Assembly (NCBI GenBank): GCA_031430435.1 | Contig: JANPBM010000118.1 | Span: 1-64,000, forward strand | DNA: 64,000 nt | DNA from: JANNVK01 sp031430435 | GTDB lineage: Bacteria; Acidobacteriota; Blastocatellia; Pyrinomonadales; Pyrinomonadaceae | Direction: 5' to 3' | Shown: positions 25,216 to 33,873 of the stretch, piece by piece | How the letters are laid out: each line of letters starts with the position of its first letter | How positions within the stretch are numbered: the stretch's first letter is position 1 | Notes under the pieces: model-generated | What the model saw: only the letters and a program-made list of their open reading frames with translations | Databases searched by the model: none | What the model was told of the DNA's origin: nothing | Translations under genes and position numbers: made by a program

Positions 25216-27414
25216 ATGCCTGAACCTCCTGTTAAAAATCTTGGAACGCAAATAAACGATTCTCATGCACCTGTAACTGTCCATAATCATTTTGAAAAAT
25301 CAGTTGCAGATTCTCAAACCACACCTGCAATTCCCAAATTCATTACTTCAAACCTTCTGAATGTGCCGTTACATTTTACGGGTCGTGTAAAAGTTTTAGC
25401 AGATATTGCCGCAACTTTGCATAATCATAATTCTGCCGCGTTGTTCGGGATTAAAGGACTTGGGAAAACTTCAGTTGTTTATAAATATGTGCAGGAAAAC
25501 GTGGAAATCTATCAACATATTATTTTTATCAGGGCTGATCGTTTGGCGTTTATTCCTAATTTAGATGCGGCTTGCAAAGAAATGTTTTTGGAGTTTGGCG
25601 AAGGTGAGACGGAAGAAACCAGAGTCGTTAAATTTCCGCGAAAAGTTCAAGAATTATGTGCAAATGTTGAAACAGGCAAGTTTGTTTTGTTGGTATTCGA
25701 TAACGTTGATGAAGTTAGTCGGGTTGCAAGGTTTGTGCCGCAGTTTGATAATCTTCATGTCTTGCTGACTTCAAATTTCGACGCAATTCACCAAGTCGGG
25801 CGGCGTGTTTCAATCGGTAATTTATCGGACAATGAGGCAAAACTATTGCTATATCGAATGGCAGAACCGCAAGGCGTTACAAGTCTCGATAATCTTGTTG
25901 CCGAAGAGCAAGCCGCAATGCTGCAAATTGCCGAATTGCTCGGACATCATCCGTTTGCGTTGACTGTGGCAGGGCTTTTTATCAAGGTAAACCGTAAACC
26001 GTTTGCCCGATATTTGCATCGTTTGCAACAATCACACGGAAAAATTCTGCAAGACGAAAGCGGAGCAGATGCGTATCAACACCCAAGTATTTATACCGCG
26101 TTTGAACTTCCGTTCGACGAGATTTGGAAGGTTGCCGATGATTCCGATGAAGCAAAAACTGTTACGGAAATTACGCGGGAATGTTTGAAAATTGCTTCGT
26201 TAATATCTTCGGAAAATATGCCCGAAGAAATTTTTACCGAATCTGCAACCAAACTTTTTCCGCATCATTCCGAATTTATTGCGGACGAAGATAATTGGGA
26301 TAAAGTTTATCGAAAACTTTCGCACTACGGCTTTTTTGAACGTTTTACCGATACTTCAACTGCCCAAAAACATTCTTCAACGCTTACGGTGCATCTTTTA
26401 TTTCGTCTGTTTTTAATCGATAAACTATCTGCCGAGGTTAAATCTGTTTTAGAAACACTTGCAAAAAGTTTAGCAAACAATTTTGAGGATTTTGACTTTA
26501 CCAACAAAAAACCGGTTGAGCGATATTTGCCGCACGTCGGAACTTTTCTCGAATATGTGGAAACAAACAAATTGCAAGCACAATCCGGTTTAAGATTAAA
26601 CAATAAATCAACCGCAAATTTATGTAACAGATATGCTTCGTACTTTAACGATTACGGACAATACGCGAAAGCGGAAAAGTATTATCTTTATTTCAAAGAT
26701 ATTTGCGAAAGCGTTGAAGAGATAGACATAACTTCTACGGCAACCAGCTATAACAATTTAGCATTGCTTTATAAATCACAAGGCAGATACGCAGACGCAG
26801 AACCTTTATACTTGCAAGCCTTAGCAATTCGTGAAAAAGAATTAGGAGAAAATCATCCTGATACGGCACAAAGCTATAACAATTTAGCAGGTCTTTATTA
26901 TTCACAAGGCAGATACGCAGACGCAGAACCTTTATACTTGCAAGCCTTAGCAATTCGTGAAAAAGAATTAGGAGAAAATCATCCTGATACGGCAACAAGC
27001 TATAACAATTTAGCAAGTCTTTATTATTCACAAGGCAGATACGCAGACGCAGAGCCTTTATACAAAAAAGTTATAGTTATTTTTGAAAAAGAATTGGGAG
27101 AAAATCATCCTTTAACGGCATCAAGCTATAACAATTTAGCAGGTCTTTATTATTCACAAGGCAGATACGCAGACGCAGAACCTTTATACTTGCAAGCCTT
27201 AGTAATTCGTGAAAAAGAATTGGGAGAAAATCATCCTGATACGGCAACAAGCTATAACAATTTAGGTGTTTTATATGCTAATCAAGGAAAGTATGCGGAA
27301 GCAAAAGTTTGGTTGCAAAAAGCGTTGGTAATTTATCAAAATGTTTTTGGTGAAGAACATCTTTATACAATCGAAACACGGCAAGATTTGGAATATGTTG
27401 AGAAAATGCTTTGA
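25216..27414 (+). CDS. NLR-like STAND ATPase: N-terminal signalling motif, NB-ARC, TPR repeats
   Basis: A 732-aa protein. Residues 8-26, NLGTQINDSHAPVTVHNHF, repeat the C-terminal motif of the gene before it. An NB-ARC/AP-ATPase core follows: P-loop GIKGLGKT at 78-85, Walker B FVLLVFDNVDEV near 156-167, an LLTSNF sensor-like strand and a winged-helix region to about 400. From about 475 to 715 there are kinesin-light-chain-type TPRs with the 42-residue unit YNNLA-LY-SQGRYADAEPLYLQALAIREKELGENHPDTA. STAND proteins oligomerise on sensing a ligand through the repeats. Here the N-terminal motif would template the partner's motif. Antiphage or cell-suicide signalling is the likely role by analogy. 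Confidence 0.88.
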   Translation: MPEPPVKNLGTQINDSHAPVTVHNHFEKSVADSQTTPAIPKFITSNLLNVPLHFTGRVKVLADIAATLHNHNSAALFGIKGLGKTSVVYKYVQENVEIYQHIIFIRADRLAFIPNLDAACKEMFLEFGEGETEETRVVKFPRKVQELCANVETGKFVLLVFDNVDEVSRVARFVPQFDNLHVLLTSNFDAIHQVGRRVSIGNLSDNEAKLLLYRMAEPQGVTSLDNLVAEEQAAMLQIAELLGHHPFALTVAGLFIKVNRKPFARYLHRLQQSHGKILQDESGADAYQHPSIYTAFELPFDEIWKVADDSDEAKTVTEITRECLKIASLISSENMPEEIFTESATKLFPHHSEFIADEDNWDKVYRKLSHYGFFERFTDTSTAQKHSSTLTVHLLFRLFLIDKLSAEVKSVLETLAKSLANNFEDFDFTNKKPVERYLPHVGTFLEYVETNKLQAQSGLRLNNKSTANLCNRYASYFNDYGQYAKAEKYYLYFKDICESVEEIDITSTATSYNNLALLYKSQGRYADAEPLYLQALAIREKELGENHPDTAQSYNNLAGLYYSQGRYADAEPLYLQALAIREKELGENHPDTATSYNNLASLYYSQGRYADAEPLYKKVIVIFEKELGENHPLTASSYNNLAGLYYSQGRYADAEPLYLQALVIREKELGENHPDTATSYNNLGVLYANQGKYAEAKVWLQKALVIYQNVFGEEHLYTIETRQDLEYVEKML
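26745..27290 (+). repeat. Nearly identical 126-bp tandem repeats encoding TPRs
   Basis: The 10-mer around AGCTATAAC recurs at 26745, 26871, 26997, 27123 and 27249, an exact 126-base period (42 codons). Long stretches are identical between copies at DNA level, for example TCACAAGGCAGATACGCAGA. One copy (27061-27110) is divergent, replacing the LQALAIRE segment with KKVIVIFE. Confidence 0.92.
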
Positions 27415-27450
27415 TAAGCCACAAATTAAAAATTAAAAAGCATCTAAAAA

Positions 27451-27563
27451 AGTTTGCAAAAGGTACGACACGCTTTAGCTTGTCGGTAAACTTTAGTTAA
27501 AAAGTTGTTATAGGCAGCAACAAACTGAAGTTTGTTGTACATTAGCCGGCAAATTTAAGTATA
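27451..27563 (-). repeat. Palindromic element, family A (diverged copy, reverse orientation)
   Basis: Contains GGTACGACACGCTTTAGCTTGT ending in a loop, and CAACAAACTGAAGTTTGTTGTAC as the other arm, both characteristic of family A (consensus best seen at 61983-62130). The outer TATACC...GAATTGG ends are degraded. It lies just after the STAND gene stop. The remaining DNA to 27930 is AT-rich and without recognisable genes. Confidence 0.65.
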
Positions 27564-27930
27564 TGTTGAGGAAATGCTTGCGTGAATTACAAACCTTTAC
27601 ATTTATCATTCAACATTTAACATTTATCCGTCGGAACGGCACAGATAAACAAGCCTCAAAATGTTTGCGTAGTAAACAACAGAATGTAGCGAGTTGTCGC
27701 AAGACACTCGGAAAATGAATTGCACAATGCAAAGATTGTGTAGCAATCGAAAGAATGAAAGACAAACGATTGGGATTCTGCCGTTCGATACGCAAACTTT
27801 GATTCTTTGATTGTTTGCAACATTCGGCTTACGCCAAACGCTAATTTCTTGGCATCTGCTACGCAGATTTTGTTAGAAGTTTAATTTTTAATTTTTAATT
27901 CGTAGTTTTTAATTACTTTACCGGTTGCTG

Positions 27931-27997
27931 AATGCGGAAGCCCGCATGCAGTAAGGGCGTAAGTTCGGCACACTTACTGCGTGCATGTTTCCGCATT
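27931..27997. repeat. Isolated 67-base palindrome
   Basis: The arms AATGCGGAAGCCCGCATGCA and TGCATG...CCGCATT (about 22 of 25 pairs) surround GTAAGGGCGTAAGTTCGGCACACTTAC-type sequence. It lies in AT-rich intergenic DNA between the STAND gene and the FN3-like gene, bordered by TTTTTAATTTTTAATT tracts. Confidence 0.6.
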
Positions 27998-28211
27998 TTC
28001 TCGATTTTTGCCATTCGCCACGCAAATTTAATTTTTAATTCATAATTATTAATTTTTTATTTCAAATAAGGCAACTTTTCTTATTAAATGAGCGTCTTAT
28101 ATAATAGTTTGTCGGTTCAAAGAAGTTTACAATTGGTTTACCTCCAATATTTGCCGGTAAAAAGCTGATTGAAAACGGCAAACATTGACAAAAGAATCGG
28201 ACAAATAAGTT

Positions 28212-28342
28212 GTAGAACATTCTTTAAGACTTGCGGAGTATTCTTTAAGACTTGCAGAGCATTCTTCAAAGGTTGCGGAGTATTCTTTAAGACTTGCAGA
28301 GCATTCTTCAAAGGTTGCAGAGCATTCTTTAAGACTTGCAGA
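28212..28342. repeat. 21-bp minisatellite, six units
   Basis: Six consecutive 21-base units. Two variants alternate: GCGGAGTATTCTTTAAGACT(T) and GCAGAGCATTCTTCAAAGGT(T). Because 21 is a multiple of three, the array is open in several frames and generates heptad-repeat ORFs on both strands that are probably not genes. It lies about 220 bases upstream of the FN3-like gene. Confidence 0.9.
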
Positions 28343-28558
28343 ATGGCAAACATAACTTATTTGATGGTAAACAAACAGATAAGCAACAGTTTTAAAAGCT
28401 GTCGAACTTACTTTTATTATTGTAAAAACGGCAGTAACAAGAAATTTCGGTGTTTTATGACTTTTGTGTAACTGTTTTAATGATGTAGATTGAGTATCAG
28501 CCGTTCCCAATTGGCGACTCAGGTTTCAATTCTGCTCTTCAGAAAGGAAAGAAACATC

Positions 28559-29170
28559 ATGGCTAAAACATTTTATCCAATCAATAACGCGGAATTTGCC
28601 GTCTGGTTAGCAAATTTCAACAACAAAGCTAATATCAACAAAAACGTTCTCGGAATAACCGGCGAACAACAAACGGCACTCGATACGGGACTGGCGGAAT
28701 TCAGCGCCGATTTGGCATTAAAGCAACAAAAACAAGAAGAATCGGTCGCCCAAACTTCAAAAGTTCGCAGTTCGCGTAAAGTTTTGAACAAATTAGTCGG
28801 AAAACTGAACACAATGTTCAAAACAAAAGACGAAGTAAGTTCAAGTTTGCTCGAAGAATTAGGTTTACACGGCGGCGACAGCAGTTTAACGGGAAATTCG
28901 GTTGAAACACCTTCCAACTTGGTTGTTACGGGAACCTCGGACGGCATCAATCATCTGAAATGGAATCGGAGCAACAACAAACAAGGGGCAATGTTCATCA
29001 TCGAAGCCAAAATCGGCGATGCGGCAAGTTTCGCAATGGTCGATGCCGTAACAAATTCATTCTACGAACACGCCAACCAAACGCCGGGAACTAAAATCCA
29101 ATATCGGGTCAAGGCAAAACGCGGCGAAACAGTTTCGGGCAGTTCAAACACGGCAATGGTTTACGGTTGA
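28559..29170 (+). CDS. Two-domain protein: helical N-terminus plus FN3-like C-terminus
   Basis: A 203-aa protein from the ATG at 28559, with AGAAAGGAAAG about 8 bases upstream. The earlier in-frame start at 28490 lacks such a site. It begins MAKTFYPINNAEFAVWLANF and has no signal peptide. Residues 1-100 are helical and rich in Lys/Gln/Ser. Residues about 118-203 form a fibronectin-III-like beta domain (PSNLVVTGTSDGINHLKWNR ... IQYRVKAKRGETVSGSSNTA). Function is unknown. The gene at 60392 has the same architecture at low sequence identity. Both lie in repeat-rich islands beside 21-bp minisatellites. A good terminator follows. Confidence 0.8.
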   Translation: MAKTFYPINNAEFAVWLANFNNKANINKNVLGITGEQQTALDTGLAEFSADLALKQQKQEESVAQTSKVRSSRKVLNKLVGKLNTMFKTKDEVSSSLLEELGLHGGDSSLTGNSVETPSNLVVTGTSDGINHLKWNRSNNKQGAMFIIEAKIGDAASFAMVDAVTNSFYEHANQTPGTKIQYRVKAKRGETVSGSSNTAMVYG

Positions 29171-29212
29171 TCGATAACTTTACGATTCCGACATTTCAGT
29201 TGACCTTTAAGA

Positions 29213-29255
29213 AAGCCGAGCAGATTCTTCAATAGAAAAATCGACTCGGCTTTTA
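29213..29255 (+). terminator. Rho-independent terminator of the FN3-like gene
   Basis: AAGCCGAG ... CTCGGCTT forms a stem with a loop of about 24 bases, followed by TTTTAT, 42 bases after the stop codon. Confidence 0.75.
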
Positions 29256-29293
29256 TCTGTTAATATCCGGTTTTTAACTTGTTTTTTCTTAAA

Positions 29294-30157
29294 TTACCTA
29301 GCCGGAATCAAAGTTCTCATCTTATAACCCGGATAAGCAAATTTACGAACATCAGGCGGCGGTAAAGTTGCATCAAGATTACGCGATAATGCCCAAAACG
29401 GATAGAATCCGGCTCTGGACGGTAAAACTAAAGGCGAGCTCCGGGGTGTTTTCGGTGATAATCCGTAAGATTCGCGGACAAATTTAATAGCGGCTTGTCG
29501 TTGATCGGACGGAAGCATCAAAAATTCGTTCCACATATGTCTGCCGGTAATATAATCAACCATTGCTTCGGTATAAACTAATTGGTCAAAATACATTGCG
29601 GTGCTGCTTAAAACCGAATAGTTGTCAGTATAAGAACCTCCTTCGGCAGTTACTCCGACAATAGACGATCTGATACGAATTACACCAACGTCATGATTAG
29701 GTAAAGGCTGATTCACAAGAACTCCTTGCTCAATATCAACGGACAAAAACCCCGAAATAAACTCGGCGACACCGCCCGTAATTTCCTTTGCCAAACCAAC
29801 AGCTTCTTTTATCGCCGAAGATGAAACCGGAGTAACGTGTCCGACCGCCGATTTCATGCCGATATATTTTCTTTCGCGTCCTAAAATAGTTGCTCGGATG
29901 TCTTGATAATGTTGGTAGCCGTTACCAATGCTGACAGGCAACGGCGTGGAAATATTAAGCACATACGCAGTGGCATTAGAAAGAATTACATCTTTCAAAG
30001 AACCGTATTCTTCTGAACCGCCCAGTTTTAATCGGCGACCATGTTTGTAAATAAGCTGTTGAGCGCTAAGAATTGTTGTTCCGGAAGTTTGCGCAGGAAA
30101 AGAATAAATTTCTCTGCTGACGACGTAATCGACTTCTAAACGATTTGAACCTGCCAT
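29294..30157 (-). CDS. Orphan protein of unknown function
   Basis: A 287-aa protein beginning MAGSNRLEVDYVVSREIYSF, without a signal peptide or strong transmembrane helix. The middle has Gly/Ser-rich helical stretches (SSSAIKEAVGLAKEITGGVA). A hydrophobic/aromatic C-terminal half includes YTEAMVDYITGRHMWNEF and FYPFWALSRNLDATLPPP. No family was recognised. It converges with the FN3-like gene, sharing the terminator region, and is bounded upstream by about 700 bases of non-coding DNA. Codon use looks normal for the window. Confidence 0.7.
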   Translation of the reverse strand: MAGSNRLEVDYVVSREIYSFPAQTSGTTILSAQQLIYKHGRRLKLGGSEEYGSLKDVILSNATAYVLNISTPLPVSIGNGYQHYQDIRATILGRERKYIGMKSAVGHVTPVSSSAIKEAVGLAKEITGGVAEFISGFLSVDIEQGVLVNQPLPNHDVGVIRIRSSIVGVTAEGGSYTDNYSVLSSTAMYFDQLVYTEAMVDYITGRHMWNEFLMLPSDQRQAAIKFVRESYGLSPKTPRSSPLVLPSRAGFYPFWALSRNLDATLPPPDVRKFAYPGYKMRTLIPAR

Positions 30158-30865
30158 TTGTTTTATAACCCCTTATTCGTATTAGTATTAAAGAAACCAA
30201 AGTCGAAAAAATTGCTTGATTCAAGTTAATTATCCGCTTTTGCTTAGTTTAATTAATGATAAGACGATTACATTTGATATTTTTGCGACTTAAACTTAAA
30301 TTTCAAGTATAAAAACCCGATTTTCAAGTTGTGTGTAAAGTAATCAATAACAAAAAAGCTGAAAGTAAGTATGTCGAGACAGGACTTTCCGATGAAAATT
30401 TATTGGTAAAAAGCAAGAAATCAGACACGGAAAAACAATGATTAAGCCGATTTACTCTGATTTTTATAAATCGTTTCAGCGTAAATCCGCATAATCCGTA
30501 AAATCAGTGTCCGGTTTTCTTAGATTTTGCCCGCAAAATAGTTTTTATGGGCAAACTCTGTATGTCGAGAAGCATAAAAAATTAACGGAGCAAAAAATAA
30601 ATCGATTTCCGGTTAAGCCGCGATTGAAAAAACGTAGAAAAAGCGAATTTACCTGTTATCAGCGGTAAACTCGCCTTTCTCTGAAAATAAATGCCGGAAC
30701 TATTGCCAAGGTTTGCCGAACTAAAACTTATTACTTATCGTTTTCGCAAGTTTCATATTAAGACATTTTACCTGCGGCTGTTTTCTTTTGACAACTTTGC
30801 CGCTTAAAATCGGTTTTCGACCCATCTTGTTTTACGCTAAACCGGGTTGCAAACTACATTTTCCG
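30158..30865. other. Gene-free stretch
   Basis: About 700 bases without a supportable gene in any frame. Contents are AT-rich sequence upstream of the orphan gene, a GC-poor segment with short imperfect hairpins, and the terminator-like hairpin at 30636-30681. No promoter or RNA gene was recognised with confidence. Confidence 0.6.
30636..30681 (-). terminator. Terminator-like hairpin for the 30.9-kb small gene
   Basis: On the minus strand, GCGAGTTTACC, a 10-base loop and GGTAAATTCGC are followed by TTTTTCT. It lies about 190 bases past the stop of the small ORF at 30866, supporting transcription in that direction. Confidence 0.5.
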
Positions 30866-31090
30866 TTATCCGAGATAATCACGAAACTCTGCATAAAAAT
30901 AAGTATTGTCGCGGATAATCCAACGCTTGAATGCGGCAAAATTTGATGCGTCGCTGATTGCTCTGATAATTTGATTTTTCGTGTTTTCCTTATCTTCAAC
31001 GCTGTAAGTATCGTCAACATAATAAAAAAGTAAGTCGTTAAACTTGCGAATTTCTTTCAATAACTTTGAACGCAAATTCGCGGCTTCCAT
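30866..31090 (-). CDS. Possible small protein, 74 aa
   Basis: The frame from the ATG at 31088-31090 encodes MEAANLRSKLLKEIRKFNDL, then LLFYYVDDTYSVEDKENTKN and IIRAISDASNFAAFKRWIIR. It is a balanced helical sequence with plausible amphipathicity, rather than the Phe/Arg-rich composition of shadow frames. No homologue was recognised. A terminator-like hairpin lies downstream, but there is no clear Shine-Dalgarno. Treat it as tentative. Confidence 0.45.
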   Translation of the reverse strand: MEAANLRSKLLKEIRKFNDLLFYYVDDTYSVEDKENTKNQIIRAISDASNFAAFKRWIIRDNTYFYAEFRDYLG

Positions 31091-31153
31091 AATCAACTAA
31101 AATGTTAAAGGTAAATCGCAAAATCAGCAACTAACAATAACTTCAAAAGATGT

Positions 31154-31222
31154 AGAAACGCGACCGTAAGGAAGCGTGTAAAACTCAAAGTGTTTGGCAC
31201 GCTCCTTAACAGTCGCGTTTCT
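31154..31222. repeat. Inverted repeat with 25-base arms
   Basis: AGAAACGCGACCGTAAGGAA(GCGTG) pairs with the reverse complement CACGCTCCTTAACAGTCGCG(TTTCT) across a 19-base spacer. It is a palindromic element in non-coding DNA between the small ORF and the S9 peptidase. Confidence 0.75.
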
Positions 31223-31265
31223 GCCTGCGAATTATTAGGAACGTATAAATAATAACTTATAACTT

Positions 31266-31490
31266 GTTGTTTTTAGCTGTCGTAGATAGCGGCGGCGTAA
31301 AGCCCGGCTTGTGAGAGCCGGGTAAAACACCGAACACCACGCAAGCCCGTGTAACGGGCGACAGAAACACTCAATCTTGATTTCTGTCGCTATCTACGAC
31401 AGCTGTAACCATTATCTGTGAACAACCCGGCGTTCCGTAAAACTTCACACCGGGCTTTACGCTGTCGCCGATTACATCGGCTAAAAACAA
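31266..31490. repeat. Composite palindromic element, family B relative
   Basis: The ends TTGTTTTTAGC / GCTAAAAACAA form a terminal inverted repeat. Inside are AGCTGTCGTAGATAGCG / CGCTATCTACGACAGCT and CGTAAAGCCCGG / CCGGGCTTTACG pairs, and a core AAGCCCGTGTAACGGGCGAC that also occurs, as its reverse complement, in the family B copies at 61692 and 62131. It resembles a MITE or REP-type mobile palindrome. Confidence 0.75.
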
Positions 31491-31598
31491 ATACAATTTC
31501 AACATTTAGAGTATTTAGTTTGCAAAATACAATCGTTCAATTATTACAATTTAATGTTTACACATCACTTAATTCTTAATTCTTAATTCTTAATTTAA

Positions 31599-33635
31599 TT
31601 ACGGCTTTAAATGCGTCCCGAACCAATCGAGCATTTGCCCGTACCAAAATTCCGAATTCTGCGGTTTCAAAACCCAATGACCTTCATCGGGGAAAATAAT
31701 CAGTTTCGATTCAACATTTTGCAGTTGCAACGCCGTAAATAACTGCATACTTTGGTCAACGGGAACGCGATAATCAAGTTCGCCGCCGATAACCAAGGTC
31801 GGCGTATTGAAATTTTTAGCGAAACGATGCGGCGACCAACGCTGATAATTCACCGGATTTTGCCACGGCATACCTTTGAACTCCCAATCGGCAAACCACA
31901 ACTCTTCGGTCGTCGCCGCCATACTTTCAAGATTGTAAATTCCCGCGTGCGAAGCGAAAACTTTATACTTAAAACGCGGATCGGTGTTGTGTCCGAGCAA
32001 CCAATCAATCGCATAACCGCCGTAACTTGCTCCGGTTGCGCCGATTCGTTCTTTGTCAACGTAACTTTTCTTGGTCATCTCAGCCACACCGTTTGAAATA
32101 TCAACCATAACTTTTCCGCCCCAATCGGCGGAGATTTCGTTGACGAATTTTTGCCCGAAACCAACGGAACCGCGCGGATTAGGCATAAAAACAACATAAC
32201 CCGCATTGGCAAAAACCTGCGCGTTCCACCGATAACTCCATGAATCATTGAACGCGGATTGCGGTCCGCCGTGAATAATTACCAACAGCGGATATTTTTT
32301 GCTTGCGTCAAAGTTCGCCGGTTTAACAATAAATCCTTGAACAGTTTTATTGACCGCGCCTTTCCATTCGGTCGATTCCGCTTTCAATAAACCGTAATCC
32401 GGATTAGTTTTCGTCAACTCCGCAGGACTTGCGTTCTGTTCATTAGACGCGCGGTAGATCTCTGCGGGTTTGTCGATCGAGCTTGACGCAAAGACAAACG
32501 TTTTTCCGTCGGGTGAAACACTTAATTCCGAGTTAAAACCTTTGTTGATAATAGTTTTTACTTGCGAAGTGGCGTTCGATTTAGCGTCTTGTTCAACCGC
32601 AACGCTGTAAATCGGAGCAAGTCCGCGTTCCATCGCGGTAAAATAAACTGTTTTGGAATCGGCGGAAACAACGGCTTCTTCGGCTTGCAAATCAAATCCT
32701 TTGGTTAATTCGACCGTTTCGTTCGTGGTTCGATTAAAACGCATAATGCGCCACCGATCGGCTTCAAAACCGGCGGTTGCCTGCGAACGGAAAACGATAT
32801 ATTTGCCGTCGGCGGTGTAAACGGGCGAAACATCGTAACCTTTATTATTGACGGTGATGTTTTTTGCCGTTCCGCCGTTGATTGAAACAACATAAATATC
32901 GGAATTAGTCGAAATTGCCTCGACTTTATCGGGATTGCGAAGATACGCAAGCTCTTTAGAATCAGGCGAAAACGCATAATCGATGCTTGTCGAAGCGGCA
33001 TACGGAGCCGAATCGAAATCGCCGCCGGTCATATCTTTGGCAACTCCGCCCGAACTTGAAACAGTAAAGACGTGCGTTCTTTTTTTATCGCGCCATTCAA
33101 CCCAATGCCGATACAAAAGCCGCGTGGTCACGTGAGCTTGAACTTTGGACGTTTCCGCCGCATCGTCTTTCGCTTTATTACATTCATCGGTCGCGCATTC
33201 CGGATAAACTTCCGTGCTGAACGCAAACATTTTCCCGTCCGGCGACCACACGGGATTACCCGCGCCGGTTGAAATCGCGGTAATTTGTTTGCGGTCTGTG
33301 CCGTCCGCGTTCATCGTCCAAATTTGTCCGCCGGTCGTAAACGCCAACATTTTACCGTCAGGCGACCAACGCGGCGAAGAATTGGATTTATCGCCCGAAG
33401 TTATCTGTTTCGGACTTCCGCCGTCGATCGGCATCGTGTAAATTTGGGTATTGGTTTTGTTCGCGTCTTTATTGACATCGCCGACCGTGAACGCCACGGT
33501 TTTTCCGTCGGGCGAAATCTGCGGCGAACCTGTCCGCCGAACTTTAACCAAATCGTTAAAGGTAAATTTAGACTGAGCCGAAACATTTGCATAAACAAAT
33601 GTCAAAAAAAGCAGCGAAATAAACAATCGTTTCAT
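31599..33635 (-). CDS. S9 family serine peptidase (acylaminoacyl/dipeptidyl-type), exported
   Basis: A 678-aa protein with a signal peptide (MKRLFISLLFLTFVYANVSA). Residues about 25-400 form a WD40/TolB-like beta-propeller, with repeats such as RWSPDGKMLAFTTGGQIWTM and VSPDGKTFVFASSS. The last 260 residues are an alpha/beta hydrolase with the catalytic Ser in GATGASYGGYAIDWL, the Asp in GGELDYRVPVDQS and the His in PDEGHWV. The oxyanion region is VIIHGGPQSAF. It is probably a periplasmic oligopeptidase. It is a single gene with no close co-directional neighbour. Confidence 0.93.
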   Translation of the reverse strand: MKRLFISLLFLTFVYANVSAQSKFTFNDLVKVRRTGSPQISPDGKTVAFTVGDVNKDANKTNTQIYTMPIDGGSPKQITSGDKSNSSPRWSPDGKMLAFTTGGQIWTMNADGTDRKQITAISTGAGNPVWSPDGKMFAFSTEVYPECATDECNKAKDDAAETSKVQAHVTTRLLYRHWVEWRDKKRTHVFTVSSSGGVAKDMTGGDFDSAPYAASTSIDYAFSPDSKELAYLRNPDKVEAISTNSDIYVVSINGGTAKNITVNNKGYDVSPVYTADGKYIVFRSQATAGFEADRWRIMRFNRTTNETVELTKGFDLQAEEAVVSADSKTVYFTAMERGLAPIYSVAVEQDAKSNATSQVKTIINKGFNSELSVSPDGKTFVFASSSIDKPAEIYRASNEQNASPAELTKTNPDYGLLKAESTEWKGAVNKTVQGFIVKPANFDASKKYPLLVIIHGGPQSAFNDSWSYRWNAQVFANAGYVVFMPNPRGSVGFGQKFVNEISADWGGKVMVDISNGVAEMTKKSYVDKERIGATGASYGGYAIDWLLGHNTDPRFKYKVFASHAGIYNLESMAATTEELWFADWEFKGMPWQNPVNYQRWSPHRFAKNFNTPTLVIGGELDYRVPVDQSMQLFTALQLQNVESKLIIFPDEGHWVLKPQNSEFWYGQMLDWFGTHLKP

Positions 33636-33873
33636 ATATTTTGTTCCAAAAAGTTAGTCGTAAAAGCAAAATTATTATCGCACAGATTACAAATAATCAG
33701 CCACCGAAGCCGAAAGCCGGCAAGCAAAAAGTAAAAAGGTAAACACAGAGAATTGTTGCCCGCAAATTATTTGATAATAATTGACCTTCAAAAAAAACAG
33801 TCTGTTATTTTGCGTTGGCGCGCAAAAGAAAAAAGTGAAAGAAAATAATTCGATTTTACTCCCGACTCTCGTT

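Noticed and set aside
26735..27031. Minus-strand ORF inside the STAND gene
   Set aside because: It is the antisense of the 126-base TPR repeats and repeats with them; the plus-strand protein is clearly real.
28212..28342. CRISPR array
   Set aside because: Units follow each other without spacers and no cas gene is present.
28127..28510. Cys/Ser heptad ORFs over the left-hand minisatellite
   Set aside because: Same cause: 21-base period keeps frames open on both strands with no other coding support.
30158..30865. tRNA, rRNA or known riboswitch in the gene-free stretch
   Set aside because: No cloverleaf, conserved rRNA or riboswitch core sequence was recognised by eye; a covariance-model scan would be decisive.
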